Assembly: GCF_900168165.1 (NCBI RefSeq) | Contig: NZ_FUYV01000012.1 | Span: 78,450-142,449 of the forward strand | Source: Alkalitalea saponilacus | GTDB lineage: Bacteria > Bacteroidota > Bacteroidia > Bacteroidales > Marinilabiliaceae | Length of the DNA stretch: 64,000 nt | Direction: 5' to 3' | Shown here: in pieces, positions 1 to 8,966 of the stretch | How positions within the stretch are numbered: the stretch's first letter is position 1 | Layout: every line of letters begins with the position of its first letter | Notes under the pieces: generated by a model | Told to the model about the DNA's origin: nothing | The model's input: the letters and a program-made list of their open reading frames with translations, nothing else | The model's database searches: none | Position numbers and translations under genes: made by a program

Positions 1-1
1 A

Positions 2-922
2 CGCCAGAAATTGCTGGCCATTGAGGAGGAATTGCATAAACGGGTGGTAGGGCAAGATGAAGCCATCTCTGCAGTAGCAAATGCCGTGAGGCGCAGTAGG
101 GCAGGCTTACAGGATGCCAGACGACCCATTGGTTCGTTTATCTTTTTGGGTTCAACCGGTGTTGGTAAAACCGAACTGGCTAAGGCTTTGGCCGGATTCT
201 TGTTTGATGATGAGAATCTTATGACGCGAATTGATATGTCTGAATATCAGGAGAGACACTCTGTCTCCCGTTTGGTTGGAGCTCCTCCCGGATATGTTGG
301 CTATGACGAAGGCGGACAACTCACTGAAGCTGTCCGTAGAAAACCTTATTCCGTGGTGTTGCTGGATGAAATTGAAAAGGCTCATCCCGATGTGTTTAAT
401 ATTTTGCTTCAGGTTTTGGATGATGGCCGTCTGACTGATAACAAAGGGAGGGTTGTGGATTTCAAGAACTCCATTGTTATTATGACTTCCAATCTTGGAT
501 CTCATCTGTTGCAAGAGAGCATCGACAGCGGACATAGCAACATTGATGATAATGTTCGTGCAAAAATGACCGAGTTGTTGAGACAAACCATACGTCCGGA
601 GTTCTTAAACCGAATCGACGAAATCATTTTCTTTACTCCTTTAGATAAGGAGCAAGTGAAGGAGATTGTAAAAATGCAGTTTAATGGCTTGGTTGATGTT
701 TTGAAAAATCAGGGAGTCAACATCGAAATCACTGAGTCGGCCATTGATTGGCTTGTTAAGGCGGGATTTGATCCACACTATGGAGCACGTCCTGTACGCA
801 GAGCTATTCAGCACCACGTGCTGAATCATTTGTCAAAACTGATTCTTGCAGAATCCGTTCAATCCGATGAATCTATTCTTGTAGATGCCGATGAGAATGG
901 ATTGGTATTTAAAAATCAGTAG
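2..922 (+). CDS. clpB: ATP-dependent chaperone ClpB, C-terminal part (5' end outside window)
   Basis: Protein disaggregase that threads aggregated proteins through a hexameric AAA+ ring together with DnaK. The visible ~306 residues are the second AAA+ module: VVGQDEAI at its start, Walker [13 protein letters not shown], Walker [12 protein letters not shown], sensor 1 [10 protein letters not shown], and the Arg-finger/sensor 2 stretch [11 protein letters not shown] ... GARPVRRAI. The C-terminal small domain is complete and ends near FKNQ. The frame is open to the window edge, so the N-terminal domain, AAA1 and coiled-coil middle domain lie upstream. The apparent TTG at 11 is internal. A strong terminator follows. 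Assignment as ClpB rather than ClpC/ClpA is by overall similarity; the diagnostic middle domain is not visible. Confidence 0.93.
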   Translation, partial: RQKLLAIEEELHKRVVGQDEAISAVANAVRRSRAGLQDARRPIGSFIFLGSTGVGKTELAKALAGFLFDDENLMTRIDMSEYQERHSVSRLVGAPPGYVGYDEGGQLTEAVRRKPYSVVLLDEIEKAHPDVFNILLQVLDDGRLTDNKGRVVDFKNSIVIMTSNLGSHLLQESIDSGHSNIDDNVRAKMTELLRQTIRPEFLNRIDEIIFFTPLDKEQVKEIVKMQFNGLVDVLKNQGVNIEITESAIDWLVKAGFDPHYGARPVRRAIQHHVLNHLSKLILAESVQSDESILVDADENGLVFKNQ

Positions 923-925
923 CAC

Positions 926-968
926 AAAAAAACGGGATGTTGCAATTTAATGCAAAATCCCGTTTTTT
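926..968. terminator. Bidirectional intrinsic terminator between clpB and the STAS gene
   Basis: A perfect stem, AAAAAACGGGAT paired with ATCCCGTTTTTT around an 18-nt loop, has A-runs on the left and T-runs on the right, so it can end transcription from both strands. It lies between convergent genes. Confidence 0.85.
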
Positions 969-989
969 AAAAATATCAAAAAATAAAGA

Positions 990-1301
990 TTATTCGTTAC
1001 TGAAGTCGAATACTTTATCGAGTTTCATCAAACTTAGTAAGCTCATCACATCCTTATTAACATTTTGAAGAATAAAAGAGCCATTGTTTTCGCGGGTTGA
1101 CTTTAAGACGCTTATTAATACCCCAATACCCGTACTATCAATGAATCTGATGTTTTCAAGATCTAAAACAATTTTATAATTGTTTTTTGAAAGATGCTCA
1201 ATTAGTTCATCTTTTACGACTGGTGCTATGGGTGCATTGAGGCGATCTGTGCCTTCCAGCTTTCCAACCTGAATATTGTTTTTTGTTTCTGTCTTTAACA
1301 T
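990..1301 (-). CDS. STAS-domain anti-sigma factor antagonist (SpoIIAA-like)
   Basis: A single STAS domain of 103 residues. The conserved IDSTGIGVL loop carries Ser56, the position phosphorylated in SpoIIAA/RsbV proteins. Family members switch partners according to Ser phosphorylation and release an anti-sigma factor or another target. It starts 2 nt after the stop of the upstream Hpt gene, so the two are almost certainly co-transcribed. No anti-sigma kinase (HATPase) or PP2C phosphatase is adjacent, so its partner is unknown. The Hpt neighbour suggests input from a histidine phosphorelay. Confidence 0.85.
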   Translation of the reverse strand: MLKTETKNNIQVGKLEGTDRLNAPIAPVVKDELIEHLSKNNYKIVLDLENIRFIDSTGIGVLISVLKSTRENNGSFILQNVNKDVMSLLSLMKLDKVFDFSNE

Positions 1302-1303
1302 GA

Positions 1304-1783
1304 CTATTTCTTTACTAGTACATTTTTTAGCTCCGTGCTTGCAATGTCACACGATCTTCTAAAATTATCTATAATGCTTTTCATGGTTTCCTCAGTTCCA
1401 TTGGATTTTATCCAATCTTGTTTCTTCTCTGGGTAACTTTTAATATTCAAATATAAATTTTTTATCTCATTTTCCTCTTTTTCTGATAAATCATTTTTCT
1501 CTTCAAGTTCTTTAATTCTAAATGATTTTGATATCAGTTCAAGATTTTTGAGATCTTCGTTCCCCAAATTTTCCATTCCCATTGACAGTACCGAAGACTT
1601 TGCCTTGTGCGCCAGTGCTGCTAAATCTTTCCAATTCTTCTCTTTAAAATAGGTATCAAAACCATCTTCATACTCCGGTACCTGATCTAGAAATATATTA
1701 ATTAATTCAGCTAATATTTCGTTATCTCCATCTGCTATGCTTTCCAGGTATGAAAGTTCTATTAATTGGAATTTAGAGGACAT
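1304..1783 (-). CDS. Histidine phosphotransfer (Hpt) domain protein
   Basis: A helical 159-residue protein. Residues ~10-75 form an Hpt domain with the signature ALAHKAKSSVLSMGMENL, in which His59 is the expected phosphoacceptor. The C-terminal half is charged, probably helical, and of no recognised family. Stand-alone Hpt proteins relay phosphate between hybrid kinases and response regulators. It forms a two-gene unit with the STAS gene immediately downstream. No hybrid kinase is adjacent; the nearest kinase in the window lies at about 38 kb. The Hpt call is solid; its partners are not visible. Confidence 0.75.
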   Translation of the reverse strand: MSSKFQLIELSYLESIADGDNEILAELINIFLDQVPEYEDGFDTYFKEKNWKDLAALAHKAKSSVLSMGMENLGNEDLKNLELISKSFRIKELEEKNDLSEKEENEIKNLYLNIKSYPEKKQDWIKSNGTEETMKSIIDNFRRSCDIASTELKNVLVKK

Positions 1784-2012
1784 AAATCAATATTTTTTGG
1801 TGTATCGGGTAATTTATTCTAATTATGCAAATCTAATATAATAGATCAATAATTGGAAATATATTTTTATTTAATGTATTTGATTTTATAATTTTAAGGT
1901 GTGAAACTGGTAGCTTTTAAAAGATTTAGTTACGATTTTTACATTGTTTATTGCCATAATTTGCTGAATAAAAAGATTTTATATATGATTATTTAGAAAA
2001 CTCCGTACAGAA

Positions 2013-3095
2013 ATGCAAAAAACACCTTTATATCAAAAACATATTGATTCAGGAGCAAAAATTGTACCTTTTGGTGGCTTCTTAATGCCATTGGAGTATA
2101 CAGGAATTAGAAATGAGCATATGGCTGTGCGAAATACGGCCGGACTCTTTGATGTTTCTCATATGGGAGAAATCTGGGTAAAAGGAGCGGGAGCAAAAGA
2201 CTTTTTGCAAAGAGTTACCTGTAATGATGTTGAGAAATTACATCCCGGTCAGGCACAATATACATGTCTTTTGAATAGCGACGCAGGAATATTAGACGAT
2301 CTGCTTATTTACTGTTATGACCCGGAAAAATATATGCTGGTTGTAAATGCATCCAACATAAATAATGATTGGGATTGGTTGAAACAGCAGGAGAGTGAGA
2401 ATTTAGTTCTGGAAAATGCAAGTGATAAAATCTCTTTACTTGCTATTCAGGGACCACAGGCCAATAAAATTTTGCAAAGATTAACCGATGCTGATTTATC
2501 ATCAATTCCCTACTATTCTTTTATTACACACTCATTGGCAGGAGTTAAAGAGGTGATAATCTCCAATACCGGATATACAGGAGCTGGTGGTTTCGAAATT
2601 TACGCCTATAACGAGAACGTAGTACAAATATGGGATGCCATAATGGAGGTAGGTAAACCCGAGAATATTATGCCGGCAGGACTTGGAGCAAGAGATACTT
2701 TGCGTCTGGAAATGGGGTTTTGCTTGCATGGCAATGATATTGATGAATCAACCACTCCTCTTGAAGCCGGTTTAGGATGGGTTACAAAACTTGAAAAAAA
2801 GAGTGATTTTATTGGTCGGGAGCCCTTAATTAAACAGAAAAAGGACGGAGTCTCCAGACGTCTCAGAGCATTCATAATGGAGGAAAAGGGTATTCCACGC
2901 AAAGGCTACCAGATAACCGATTTGCAGGATAATATTATTGGAGAAGTGACTTCAGGAAGCATCTCACCTGTTCTTGATAACGGTATTGGTCTGGGGTATA
3001 TCCAATCCGGAACCCTTAAAATTGGCGATGAAATCAGAATTTTGATACGCAACAGATCGATCAAGGCAAGAATTGTTAAACCGCCATTTATTTAA
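2013..3095 (+). CDS. gcvT: Aminomethyltransferase, glycine cleavage T protein
   Basis: Transfers the methylene group from aminomethyl-lipoyl GcvH to tetrahydrofolate and releases ammonia, in the glycine cleavage system. The 360-residue length is normal. It carries the N-terminal GCV_T fold ([21 protein letters not shown]), the [15 protein letters not shown] segment with the catalytic Asp region, [27 protein letters not shown] and the C-terminal barrel ([17 protein letters not shown]). It is monocistronic here: gcvH and gcvP are not in the window. It is divergent from the Hpt gene across a 229-nt A+T-rich gap. It precedes the serine cassette, which fits shared one-carbon/serine-glycine metabolism, although 267 nt and a separate promoter intervene. 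Confidence 0.95.
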   Translation: MQKTPLYQKHIDSGAKIVPFGGFLMPLEYTGIRNEHMAVRNTAGLFDVSHMGEIWVKGAGAKDFLQRVTCNDVEKLHPGQAQYTCLLNSDAGILDDLLIYCYDPEKYMLVVNASNINNDWDWLKQQESENLVLENASDKISLLAIQGPQANKILQRLTDADLSSIPYYSFITHSLAGVKEVIISNTGYTGAGGFEIYAYNENVVQIWDAIMEVGKPENIMPAGLGARDTLRLEMGFCLHGNDIDESTTPLEAGLGWVTKLEKKSDFIGREPLIKQKKDGVSRRLRAFIMEEKGIPRKGYQITDLQDNIIGEVTSGSISPVLDNGIGLGYIQSGTLKIGDEIRILIRNRSIKARIVKPPFI

Positions 3096-3221
3096 AGTTG
3101 AATTTCTTTTGATATTTTATAAGTAATATATCTGTTTTTCTTTTAATTTTGCATTCGGAAAAGTAATTCTGTTGCAATTTTCACCTGTTGAAAAATAGTG
3201 GAAAAAAGATTTTAACTATAA

Positions 3222-3253
3222 TTGATTCAACAGTATGAATAGTTGTAACTTTG
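3222..3253 (+). promoter_or_regulatory. Bacteroidota-type promoter upstream of serC
   Basis: An exact -7 element TAACTTTG (3246-3253) is preceded by a -33 TTG (3222-3224) at a 21-nt gap, close to the phylum consensus. The predicted start is near 3260, giving a leader of about 100 nt. Confidence 0.5.
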
Positions 3254-3362
3254 TTGATAATATTTTTTCTTTCAATGGTTAATGAACTATTTGAATTACT
3301 TCTCAATTGATTGATATTTAGAATATAATAACCGATTCTATACTTAAACAATTTAAATACTC

Positions 3363-4433
3363 ATGAAGAAGCATAATTTTTCAGCCGGACCGTCTATCCT
3401 TCCGGAATATACCATTAAAAATACAGCAGATGCAATTCTAAATTTTGCTGGTACCGGTTTGTCTGTCATGGAGGTTTCTCACCGCGATAAAGAGTTCATG
3501 GCCGTTATGGAGCAGGCAAACAAACTGTTTAAAGAACTGTTGGATATTCCTTCGGGGTATGAGGTTTTGTTTTTGGGTGGAGGTGCCAGTATGCAGTTTT
3601 GCATGGTTCCTTATAACCTGATGAACAAAAAAGCGGCATACCTGAACACTGGTACCTGGGCTTCAAAAGCCATTAAAGAGGCTCACTTTTTTGGTGAGGT
3701 TGTTGAAGTTGCTTCTTCCAAAGATGAAAATTTCTGTTATATCCCTAAGGGTTATGAAATCCCGTCTGACGCCGATTATTTTCATATTACTACCAACAAC
3801 ACCATTTTTGGAACAGAGATTAAAGAAGATTTGGATGTGAATGTTCCTTTGGTTGCCGATATGTCTTCTGATATTTTTTCACGACCAATTGATGTGTCAA
3901 AATACTCAGTGATTTATGGTGGCGCACAAAAGAACCTCGCGCCATCGGGTGTTGCTTTTGTAATCGTTAAAGAAGATGCATTAGGCAAAGTTGATAGGAA
4001 AATTCCTACCATGTTAAATTATAAGACCCACATTGATAACGAATCCATGTTTAATACACCTCCGGTGGTTCCAATTTTTTCAGCTTTACAAACTCTTATT
4101 TGGCTTAAAGAGCAGGGTGGTGTAAAAGAGATGGAAAAGAGAAATATTGCAAAGGCAGACATGTTATATTCAGAAATTGAACGCAACAAGATGTTTAAGG
4201 CTACGGTGAAAAACATCGAAGATCGTTCTGTTATGAATATCTGCTTTGTTATGAATGATGAGTATAAGGATTTGGAACTTGAATTCCGGGAATTTGCCAT
4301 TTCCAAAGGCATGGTTGGGATAAAAGGCCACCGTTCTGTGGGAGGATTCAGAGCCTCTTGCTATAATGCTTTACCAGTAGAGAGTGTTAAAGCTCTAATT
4401 GACGTTATGCAGGAGTTTGAAAAAAAGCATTAA
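3363..4433 (+). CDS. serC: Phosphoserine aminotransferase
   Basis: PLP-dependent transamination of 3-phosphohydroxypyruvate with glutamate, the second step of serine synthesis. The 356 residues begin with the family hallmark [15 protein letters not shown]-binding Lys190 lies in [11 protein letters not shown], with GGGASMQF and [14 protein letters not shown] also present. It is followed by two hairpins and then serA in the same direction, as is usual in Bacteroidota. The intervening terminator and the promoter before serA suggest that serC may be separately tuned. Confidence 0.96.
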   Translation: MKKHNFSAGPSILPEYTIKNTADAILNFAGTGLSVMEVSHRDKEFMAVMEQANKLFKELLDIPSGYEVLFLGGGASMQFCMVPYNLMNKKAAYLNTGTWASKAIKEAHFFGEVVEVASSKDENFCYIPKGYEIPSDADYFHITTNNTIFGTEIKEDLDVNVPLVADMSSDIFSRPIDVSKYSVIYGGAQKNLAPSGVAFVIVKEDALGKVDRKIPTMLNYKTHIDNESMFNTPPVVPIFSALQTLIWLKEQGGVKEMEKRNIAKADMLYSEIERNKMFKATVKNIEDRSVMNICFVMNDEYKDLELEFREFAISKGMVGIKGHRSVGGFRASCYNALPVESVKALIDVMQEFEKKH

Positions 4434-4443
4434 AACACATTAT

Positions 4444-4468
4444 GGAATAATTCTTTCAGAATTATTCC
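4444..4468 (+). terminator. Hairpin directly after serC
   Basis: A perfect 11-bp stem, GGAATAATTCT/AGAATTATTCC with a 3-nt loop, starts 11 nt after the serC stop. No T-run follows, so it may be an RNA-end stabiliser or half of a double terminator with the next hairpin. Confidence 0.55.
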
Positions 4469-4478
4469 TGACAGATAT

Positions 4479-4519
4479 AAAAGGGGAGCTGGTGGGGATC
4501 ATTCATTGCTCTCCTTTTA
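4479..4519 (+). terminator. Terminator between serC and serA
   Basis: AAAAGGGGAGC pairs with GCTCTCCTTTT (one G-T pair) and is followed by a T-rich stretch. The right arm overlaps the -33 element of the predicted serA promoter. Confidence 0.6.
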
Positions 4520-4536
4520 ATATTTTTATAGATTTG
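4506..4536 (+). promoter_or_regulatory. Promoter upstream of serA
   Basis: TTG (4506-4508), a 20-nt gap, then an exact -7 element TAGATTTG (4529-4536). The predicted start is near 4542, 29 nt before the ATG. Confidence 0.5.
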
Positions 4537-4570
4537 AGCTATAATCAAAGGAAAATAAAAACTTAAGAAT

Positions 4571-5494
4571 ATGAAAAAAGTATTGGTTGCAACAGAGAAA
4601 CCCTTCTCTCAAATTGCCATAGACGAGATAAAAATTGTACTGGACGGTGCAGGGTTTCAACTCGAACTACTTGAAAAATATACAGACAAGTCACAACTGC
4701 TTTCAGCAGTTGCAGATGTGGATGCAATGATTGTTCGCTCAGATAAAGTTACTACTGAAGTATTGGATGCTGCGAAGAATTTGAAAATTGTTGTTCGTGC
4801 CGGCGCCGGATATGATAATCTGGATTTGGATGCATGCACACAACGTGAGGTGGTTGCCATGAATACCCCGGGTCAGAATTCAAACGCTGTGGCTGAATTG
4901 GTTTTTGGAATGATGATTTATGGAATGCGTAAGCAATTCAGCGGAGGAGTAGGTTCAGAATTGAGAGGGAAATCCATCGGGATTCATGCCTATGGCAATG
5001 TTGGCTACTATGTAGGAAAAATTGCTCACGGGTTTGATATGAAAGTTTATGGATACGATCCTTATGTGAGTGCAGATCGAATGCAGGCGCATGGCGTTGA
5101 ACCATTGGCTTCTGTAGAGGAGTTATATAGAACTTGTGAATTTATTTCACTGCACATTCCGGCCAATGATTTTACAAAAAAATCCATTAATAAAGCAATA
5201 CTTTCTATGATGCCTCAAGGCGCTGTATTGGTAAATACAGCACGTAAAGAGGTCATTGACGAGGACGGGATGATTGAATTGATGGATGAAAGACCAGATT
5301 TCATGTATTTATCAGATATCACTCCAGATAAGGCCGAAGAATTCCAAAAGAGATTTCCCGGAAGATATTTTTTCACACCCAAAAAAATGGGAGCACAAAC
5401 TGAGGAAGCCAACGTGAATGCCGGAGTGGCAGCTGCACGGCAAATTGTGAGTTACCTGACTTCAGGTGACGAAACTTTCAGGGTAAACCGTTAA
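4571..5494 (+). CDS. serA: D-3-phosphoglycerate dehydrogenase, short form
   Basis: Oxidises 3-phosphoglycerate to 3-phosphohydroxypyruvate with NAD, the first step of serine synthesis. The 307 residues contain only the catalytic and Rossmann domains (VRSDKVTTEVL, RAGAGYDNLD, GKSIGIHAYGNVGYYVGK, NTARKEVIDEDG). The C-terminal ACT regulatory domain of the E. coli enzyme is absent, so serine feedback by that route is not expected. The usual catalytic His motif (PHxGAST) reads PKKMGAQ, a substitution I recall from other Bacteroidota homologues. Together with serC and the DUF1015 gene it forms the serine cassette. Confidence 0.92.
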   Translation: MKKVLVATEKPFSQIAIDEIKIVLDGAGFQLELLEKYTDKSQLLSAVADVDAMIVRSDKVTTEVLDAAKNLKIVVRAGAGYDNLDLDACTQREVVAMNTPGQNSNAVAELVFGMMIYGMRKQFSGGVGSELRGKSIGIHAYGNVGYYVGKIAHGFDMKVYGYDPYVSADRMQAHGVEPLASVEELYRTCEFISLHIPANDFTKKSINKAILSMMPQGAVLVNTARKEVIDEDGMIELMDERPDFMYLSDITPDKAEEFQKRFPGRYFFTPKKMGAQTEEANVNAGVAAARQIVSYLTSGDETFRVNR

Positions 5495-5524
5495 AGAGCC
5501 TTTTTTCAATTGTCTATAAATCTC

Positions 5525-5651
5525 AATAGTTCGTTAAACTTTTTTATTCAGATGGTTATCAAATGTATATGGATTTGTTGTCATGTCGCACAATTAGCTG
5601 ATAATAAGAAACATGCTTGTATCTAATAATCTAAAAGTCTAACGATCTATT
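5525..5651. mobile_element. MITE-like element, copy 1 (serA-DUF1015 gap)
   Basis: A 127-bp stretch is bounded by imperfect terminal inverted repeats: AATAGTTCGTTAAACTTTT at the left, AAAAGTCTAACGATCTATT at the right. The same ends bound a 134-bp stretch at 60003-60136. The interior is A+T-rich, non-coding and poorly conserved between the copies. It fills nearly the whole gap between serA and the DUF1015 gene. Confidence 0.45.
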
Positions 5652-5665
5652 GTAAATCTAAATCT

Positions 5666-6916
5666 ATGTCTGTTTTAAAACCATTTAAAGGAATTCGTCC
5701 CCCAAAAGAGATTGCCGCAGAACTTTCTTGTTTGCCTTATGATGTTATGAACTCGGAGGAAGCTGCAAAAATGGCAGAAGGAAAAGATCACTCACTTTTA
5801 CACATCACAAGGTCTGAAATTGATTGCAATCCTGATGCTGATGTCCATTCTGAAGAGGTGTATGCCAAATCTGTGGAGAACTTCCGAAACTTTAAAGCCA
5901 AGGGATGGTTGGTGCAGGATCCGGAAGCATATTTCTACATTTATGCACAAACCATGGACGGACGCACCCAATACGGAATTGTTGGTTGTGCAGCTTGTGA
6001 GGACTATTTTAATGATGTCATCAAAAAGCATGAGTTAACCCGCCCTGATAAAGAAGAGGATCGGATGCAACACATCCGAATTAACAATGCCAATATGGAG
6101 CCGGTGTTTTTCAGCTATAAAGCAGTTCCGGAAATAGATGCAATTGTAGAAGCAATAGTTTCTTCAAATGAGGCTGATTACGATTTTACCAGCGAAGATG
6201 ATTTTCGCCATCAGTTCTGGGTTATTAGAGATAAAGGTACGAATGAGCAAATAGAGAACCTTTTTGCTGAAAAAGTTCCGGTAACTTATGTTGCCGACGG
6301 TCATCACCGCACTGCAGCTGCTGCCCGGGTTGGTCATGAAAGGAAAAGTAATAATCCGAATCATACCGGAAACGAGGAGTATAATTACTTTATGACGGTG
6401 TGTTTTCCTGATAATCAATTGGCCATTATCGATTATAACCGTGTTGTTAAAGACCTGAACGGGCTCTCAGAAACCGACTTTTTAATTGCTCTGGGACGTA
6501 CTTTTGAAGTGACAGAAATAGGAGAGGAGATATATAAACCCACCTGTTTGCATGAGTTTAGCATGTATTTAAGTGGTAAATGGTACAAACTTGTTGCCCG
6601 AAAAGGAACATACAATGACCAGGATCCTATTGAGGTATTGGATGTAACCGTTTTGTCGCGTCATGTACTCGACAGAATTTTGGGTATTGAAGATTTAAGA
6701 ACTTCAAAAAGAATCGATTTTGTTGGAGGGATCAGAGGTTTGGGAGAATTAAAAAAGCGAGTGGATTCAGGAGAGATGCAGGTTGCGTTTGCGCTATACC
6801 CGGTTTCTATGAAGCAATTGATCGATATTGCCGATACCGGCAATATTATGCCTCCAAAAACAACGTGGTTTGAACCTAAATTAAGATCAGGCCTTGTTAT
6901 TCATGAACTTGAGTAG
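5666..6916 (+). CDS. DUF1015 family protein (ParB/sulfiredoxin-like DGHHR motif)
   Basis: A 416-residue cytosolic protein of the DUF1015 family, which I recall being annotated in Bacteroides as 'SpoOJ/ParB-like'. Its N-terminus (PFKGIRPPKEIAAELSCLPYDVMNSEEA) is typical of the family. The motif DGHHR (residues 211-215, in VTYVADGHHRTAAAARVG) resembles the DGxHR loop of ParB-fold enzymes, including the archaeal serine kinase SerK. It follows serC and serA, an arrangement common in Bacteroidota. No phosphoserine phosphatase is seen in the window, so a role in the serine/phosphoserine step is an attractive but unproven inference. Its promoter region is occupied by a MITE-like element. Confidence 0.85.
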   Translation: MSVLKPFKGIRPPKEIAAELSCLPYDVMNSEEAAKMAEGKDHSLLHITRSEIDCNPDADVHSEEVYAKSVENFRNFKAKGWLVQDPEAYFYIYAQTMDGRTQYGIVGCAACEDYFNDVIKKHELTRPDKEEDRMQHIRINNANMEPVFFSYKAVPEIDAIVEAIVSSNEADYDFTSEDDFRHQFWVIRDKGTNEQIENLFAEKVPVTYVADGHHRTAAAARVGHERKSNNPNHTGNEEYNYFMTVCFPDNQLAIIDYNRVVKDLNGLSETDFLIALGRTFEVTEIGEEIYKPTCLHEFSMYLSGKWYKLVARKGTYNDQDPIEVLDVTVLSRHVLDRILGIEDLRTSKRIDFVGGIRGLGELKKRVDSGEMQVAFALYPVSMKQLIDIADTGNIMPPKTTWFEPKLRSGLVIHELE

Positions 6917-6948
6917 AGTTCTCTGAATATCAGATATAAATACAAGGT

Positions 6949-6998
6949 GCACATGGTGTTATTCAATACTTTTAACCCATTGTGCTCTTTGTTTTTTT
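6949..6998 (+). terminator. Probable terminator after the DUF1015 gene
   Basis: GCACATGG pairs imperfectly with CCATTGTGC across a 20-nt loop and is followed by TCTTTGTTTTTTT. Confidence 0.4.
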
Positions 6999-7056
6999 AT
7001 CAAAAATGAAATCTGTGATTCTTTAAAAAGAATCAGGATTTGAGCATAAACTTACT

Positions 7057-7719
7057 ATGAGCATTAAAACCAATCTACAGCGGATAAAAGAATCAATTCC
7101 CGGGGGTGTAAATCTAATCGCAGTTTCCAAAACACATCCTCCGGAATTAATTCTGGAGGCATACCATCATGGCCAACGGCAATTTGGAGAGAATAAAGTT
7201 CAGGAGCTTACAGCTAAAGTTGTTGTTTTACCTGACGATATTGAGTGGCATATGATCGGACATCTGCAATCCAATAAAGTAAAATACATTGCACCATTTG
7301 TATCTTTAATTCACGGGGTTGATTCCTATAAACTTTTAAAAGTAATCGATAAAGAGGCGAAAAAATGCCATCGCAATATAAAGTGTCTGTTGCAAATTCA
7401 TATTGCCAAAGAGTCAACAAAATTTGGTCTGAGCGGCGATGAGCTGCATGAACTATTAAAAAATGACGAATGGAGAACCCTGTCCAATGTTCAGATTATT
7501 GGATTAATGGGTATGGCAACGTTTACCGAAAATCAGGACATAGTACGCGCTGAATTTAAATCTCTTAAGCAACTCTATGATGAAGTAAAAGAGCAGTATT
7601 TTTCAAACGATTCAGGGTTCCGGGAGATCAGTATGGGCATGTCTGATGATTACCGGATTGCCATTGAGGAAGGAAGCACCATGGTAAGAGTAGGAAGCGC
7701 AATTTTCGGGGAAAGGTGA
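7057..7719 (+). CDS. YggS/PLPBP family PLP homeostasis protein
   Basis: A single-domain fold-type III PLP-binding protein of 220 residues, the usual length. LIAVSKTHPPELI carries the PLP lysine. Other landmarks are QFGENKVQEL, WHMIGHLQSNKVKYI, GLMGMATF, MGMSDDYRIAIEEGSTMVRVGSAIFGER. The family has no known catalytic activity and buffers PLP and amino/keto-acid balance. It is a single gene, separated from the DUF1015 gene by a probable terminator. Confidence 0.94.
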   Translation: MSIKTNLQRIKESIPGGVNLIAVSKTHPPELILEAYHHGQRQFGENKVQELTAKVVVLPDDIEWHMIGHLQSNKVKYIAPFVSLIHGVDSYKLLKVIDKEAKKCHRNIKCLLQIHIAKESTKFGLSGDELHELLKNDEWRTLSNVQIIGLMGMATFTENQDIVRAEFKSLKQLYDEVKEQYFSNDSGFREISMGMSDDYRIAIEEGSTMVRVGSAIFGER

Positions 7720-7739
7720 TCAAAATTGGAAACTATTTT

Positions 7740-7747
7740 TATATTTG
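7740..7747 (+). promoter_or_regulatory. -7 element upstream of the dihydroorotate dehydrogenase-like gene
   Basis: An exact TATATTTG lies 20 nt after the yggS stop; no good -33 was seen. If it is used, the leader is about 125 nt and contains a short stem AAGGTTT ... AAAACCTT. Confidence 0.35.
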
Positions 7748-7879
7748 TAAAATCAATAAAGGTTTCCGGGTCTTGTAAAACCTTAAGCATTATCAGGCTG
7801 ATGTAATATCAGGACGATGATTCGCCCTGTTTGCAGAAGACCTTATTTCTTATGTTGCAAATACTTAATAGCAAATTAG

Positions 7880-8866
7880 ATGGCAAAACTTGAAACGACT
7901 TATTTGGGACTAAAATTGAAAAATCCCATCGTGGTAGGAAGTTCCGGACTAACCAACAGCGTTGAAAAAATTAAAAAACTCAGAGATGCCGGCGCTGGTG
8001 CTGTGGTGTTGAAATCTCTGTTCGAAGAGCAGATAAATCATGATGTAAACAGAGCAATCCATTCAGGACAAGGTTTGGATTATCCTGAAGCTCTTGATTA
8101 CATGAAAAATTACTCCAGAGATAATTCTGTTGCTGAGTACTTAAAGTTGATATCAGAGGCCAAATCAGCTGTGGATATTCCGGTGATTGCCAGCATCAAC
8201 TGTTATTCCGATACAGAATGGATAGATTTTGCTTTACAGATTGAAAAAGCAGGTGCCGATGCCATTGAATTGAATCTGTTTGTGCTCAATACAGACAAAA
8301 ACTCTGCAGCCGACTCCTACGAAGGGCTCTATTACAGCATTGCCAAAGCTGTTAGTGAAGAATTGAAGATCCCTGTAGTAATGAAATTGGGACTTTACTT
8401 CTCCAATTTGGTTTCTGTGGTTAATAAGCTGTCTGTGTCGGGAGCAAAAGGCGTAGTTCTTTTCAACAGGTTCTATGAGCCTGATATCGATATAAATACA
8501 TTATCAATAACAGCAGCTGAGGTTTTTAGCTCGCCGGCTGATATTCGTCGGTCGTTACGATGGGTTGCCATTGTAAGTGACAAAGTTAAGAATATTGAAG
8601 TGGCAGCATCAACCGGAATTCACGATGGAGATGCAGTTATAAAACAATTGTTAGCTGGTGCCAGAGTAACCCAGGTTTGTTCCTCTGTTTATAAAAATGG
8701 CCCTGAAGTTATTACCAGGATGGTTAAGAAACTTGAAGAGTGGATGGATGAAAAGAAATTCAAAACCATTGATGAGTTTAGAGGATTAATGAGTTATAAG
8801 AAAATACAGAATCCGGTATTGTATGAAAGAGCTCAATTTATGAGATACTTCTCAAAGTTTGAGTAA
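7880..8866 (+). CDS. Dihydroorotate dehydrogenase-like FMN-binding protein
   Basis: A TIM-barrel flavoprotein of 328 residues related to class 1 dihydroorotate dehydrogenases. It has the N-terminal strand GLKLKNPIVVGSSGLT, the FMN-contacting Lys in GAVVLKSLFEEQI, PVIASINC and GADAIELNLF, VVMKLG, and the late glycine-rich phosphate site (STGIHDGDAVIKQLLAGA). It diverges clearly from PyrD: the position where class 1 enzymes carry a catalytic Cys/Ser loop has no obvious equivalent. No pyr genes are nearby. It may act on another substrate; the reaction is not known. A strong terminator follows. Confidence 0.82.
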   Translation: MAKLETTYLGLKLKNPIVVGSSGLTNSVEKIKKLRDAGAGAVVLKSLFEEQINHDVNRAIHSGQGLDYPEALDYMKNYSRDNSVAEYLKLISEAKSAVDIPVIASINCYSDTEWIDFALQIEKAGADAIELNLFVLNTDKNSAADSYEGLYYSIAKAVSEELKIPVVMKLGLYFSNLVSVVNKLSVSGAKGVVLFNRFYEPDIDINTLSITAAEVFSSPADIRRSLRWVAIVSDKVKNIEVAASTGIHDGDAVIKQLLAGARVTQVCSSVYKNGPEVITRMVKKLEEWMDEKKFKTIDEFRGLMSYKKIQNPVLYERAQFMRYFSKFE

Positions 8867-8888
8867 CAAGTCGTATAAACTTATATAC

Positions 8889-8918
8889 AAAAAGTGTCGT
8901 CACTGACGACACTTTTTT
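8889..8918 (+). terminator. Intrinsic terminator after the dihydroorotate dehydrogenase-like gene
   Basis: A perfect 13-bp stem, AAAAAGTGTCGTC/GACGACACTTTTT, has a 3-nt loop and a T-run, 22 nt after the stop. Confidence 0.92.
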
Positions 8919-8966
8919 GTTAATACCTATCTGTTTCATGTGTTTATAATTTGTTTTTCAGTTGAT

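Noticed and set aside
152..586. 144-codon minus-strand frame inside clpB
   Set aside because: It lies on the opposite strand of a well-matched AAA+ domain and shows no protein-like family pattern; it is a shadow frame.
1842..1870. Third MITE end near the Hpt-gcvT gap (TAATAGATCAATAATTGG)
   Set aside because: Only the first bases match the MITE terminal repeat and no inverse partner is present; likely chance in A+T-rich DNA.
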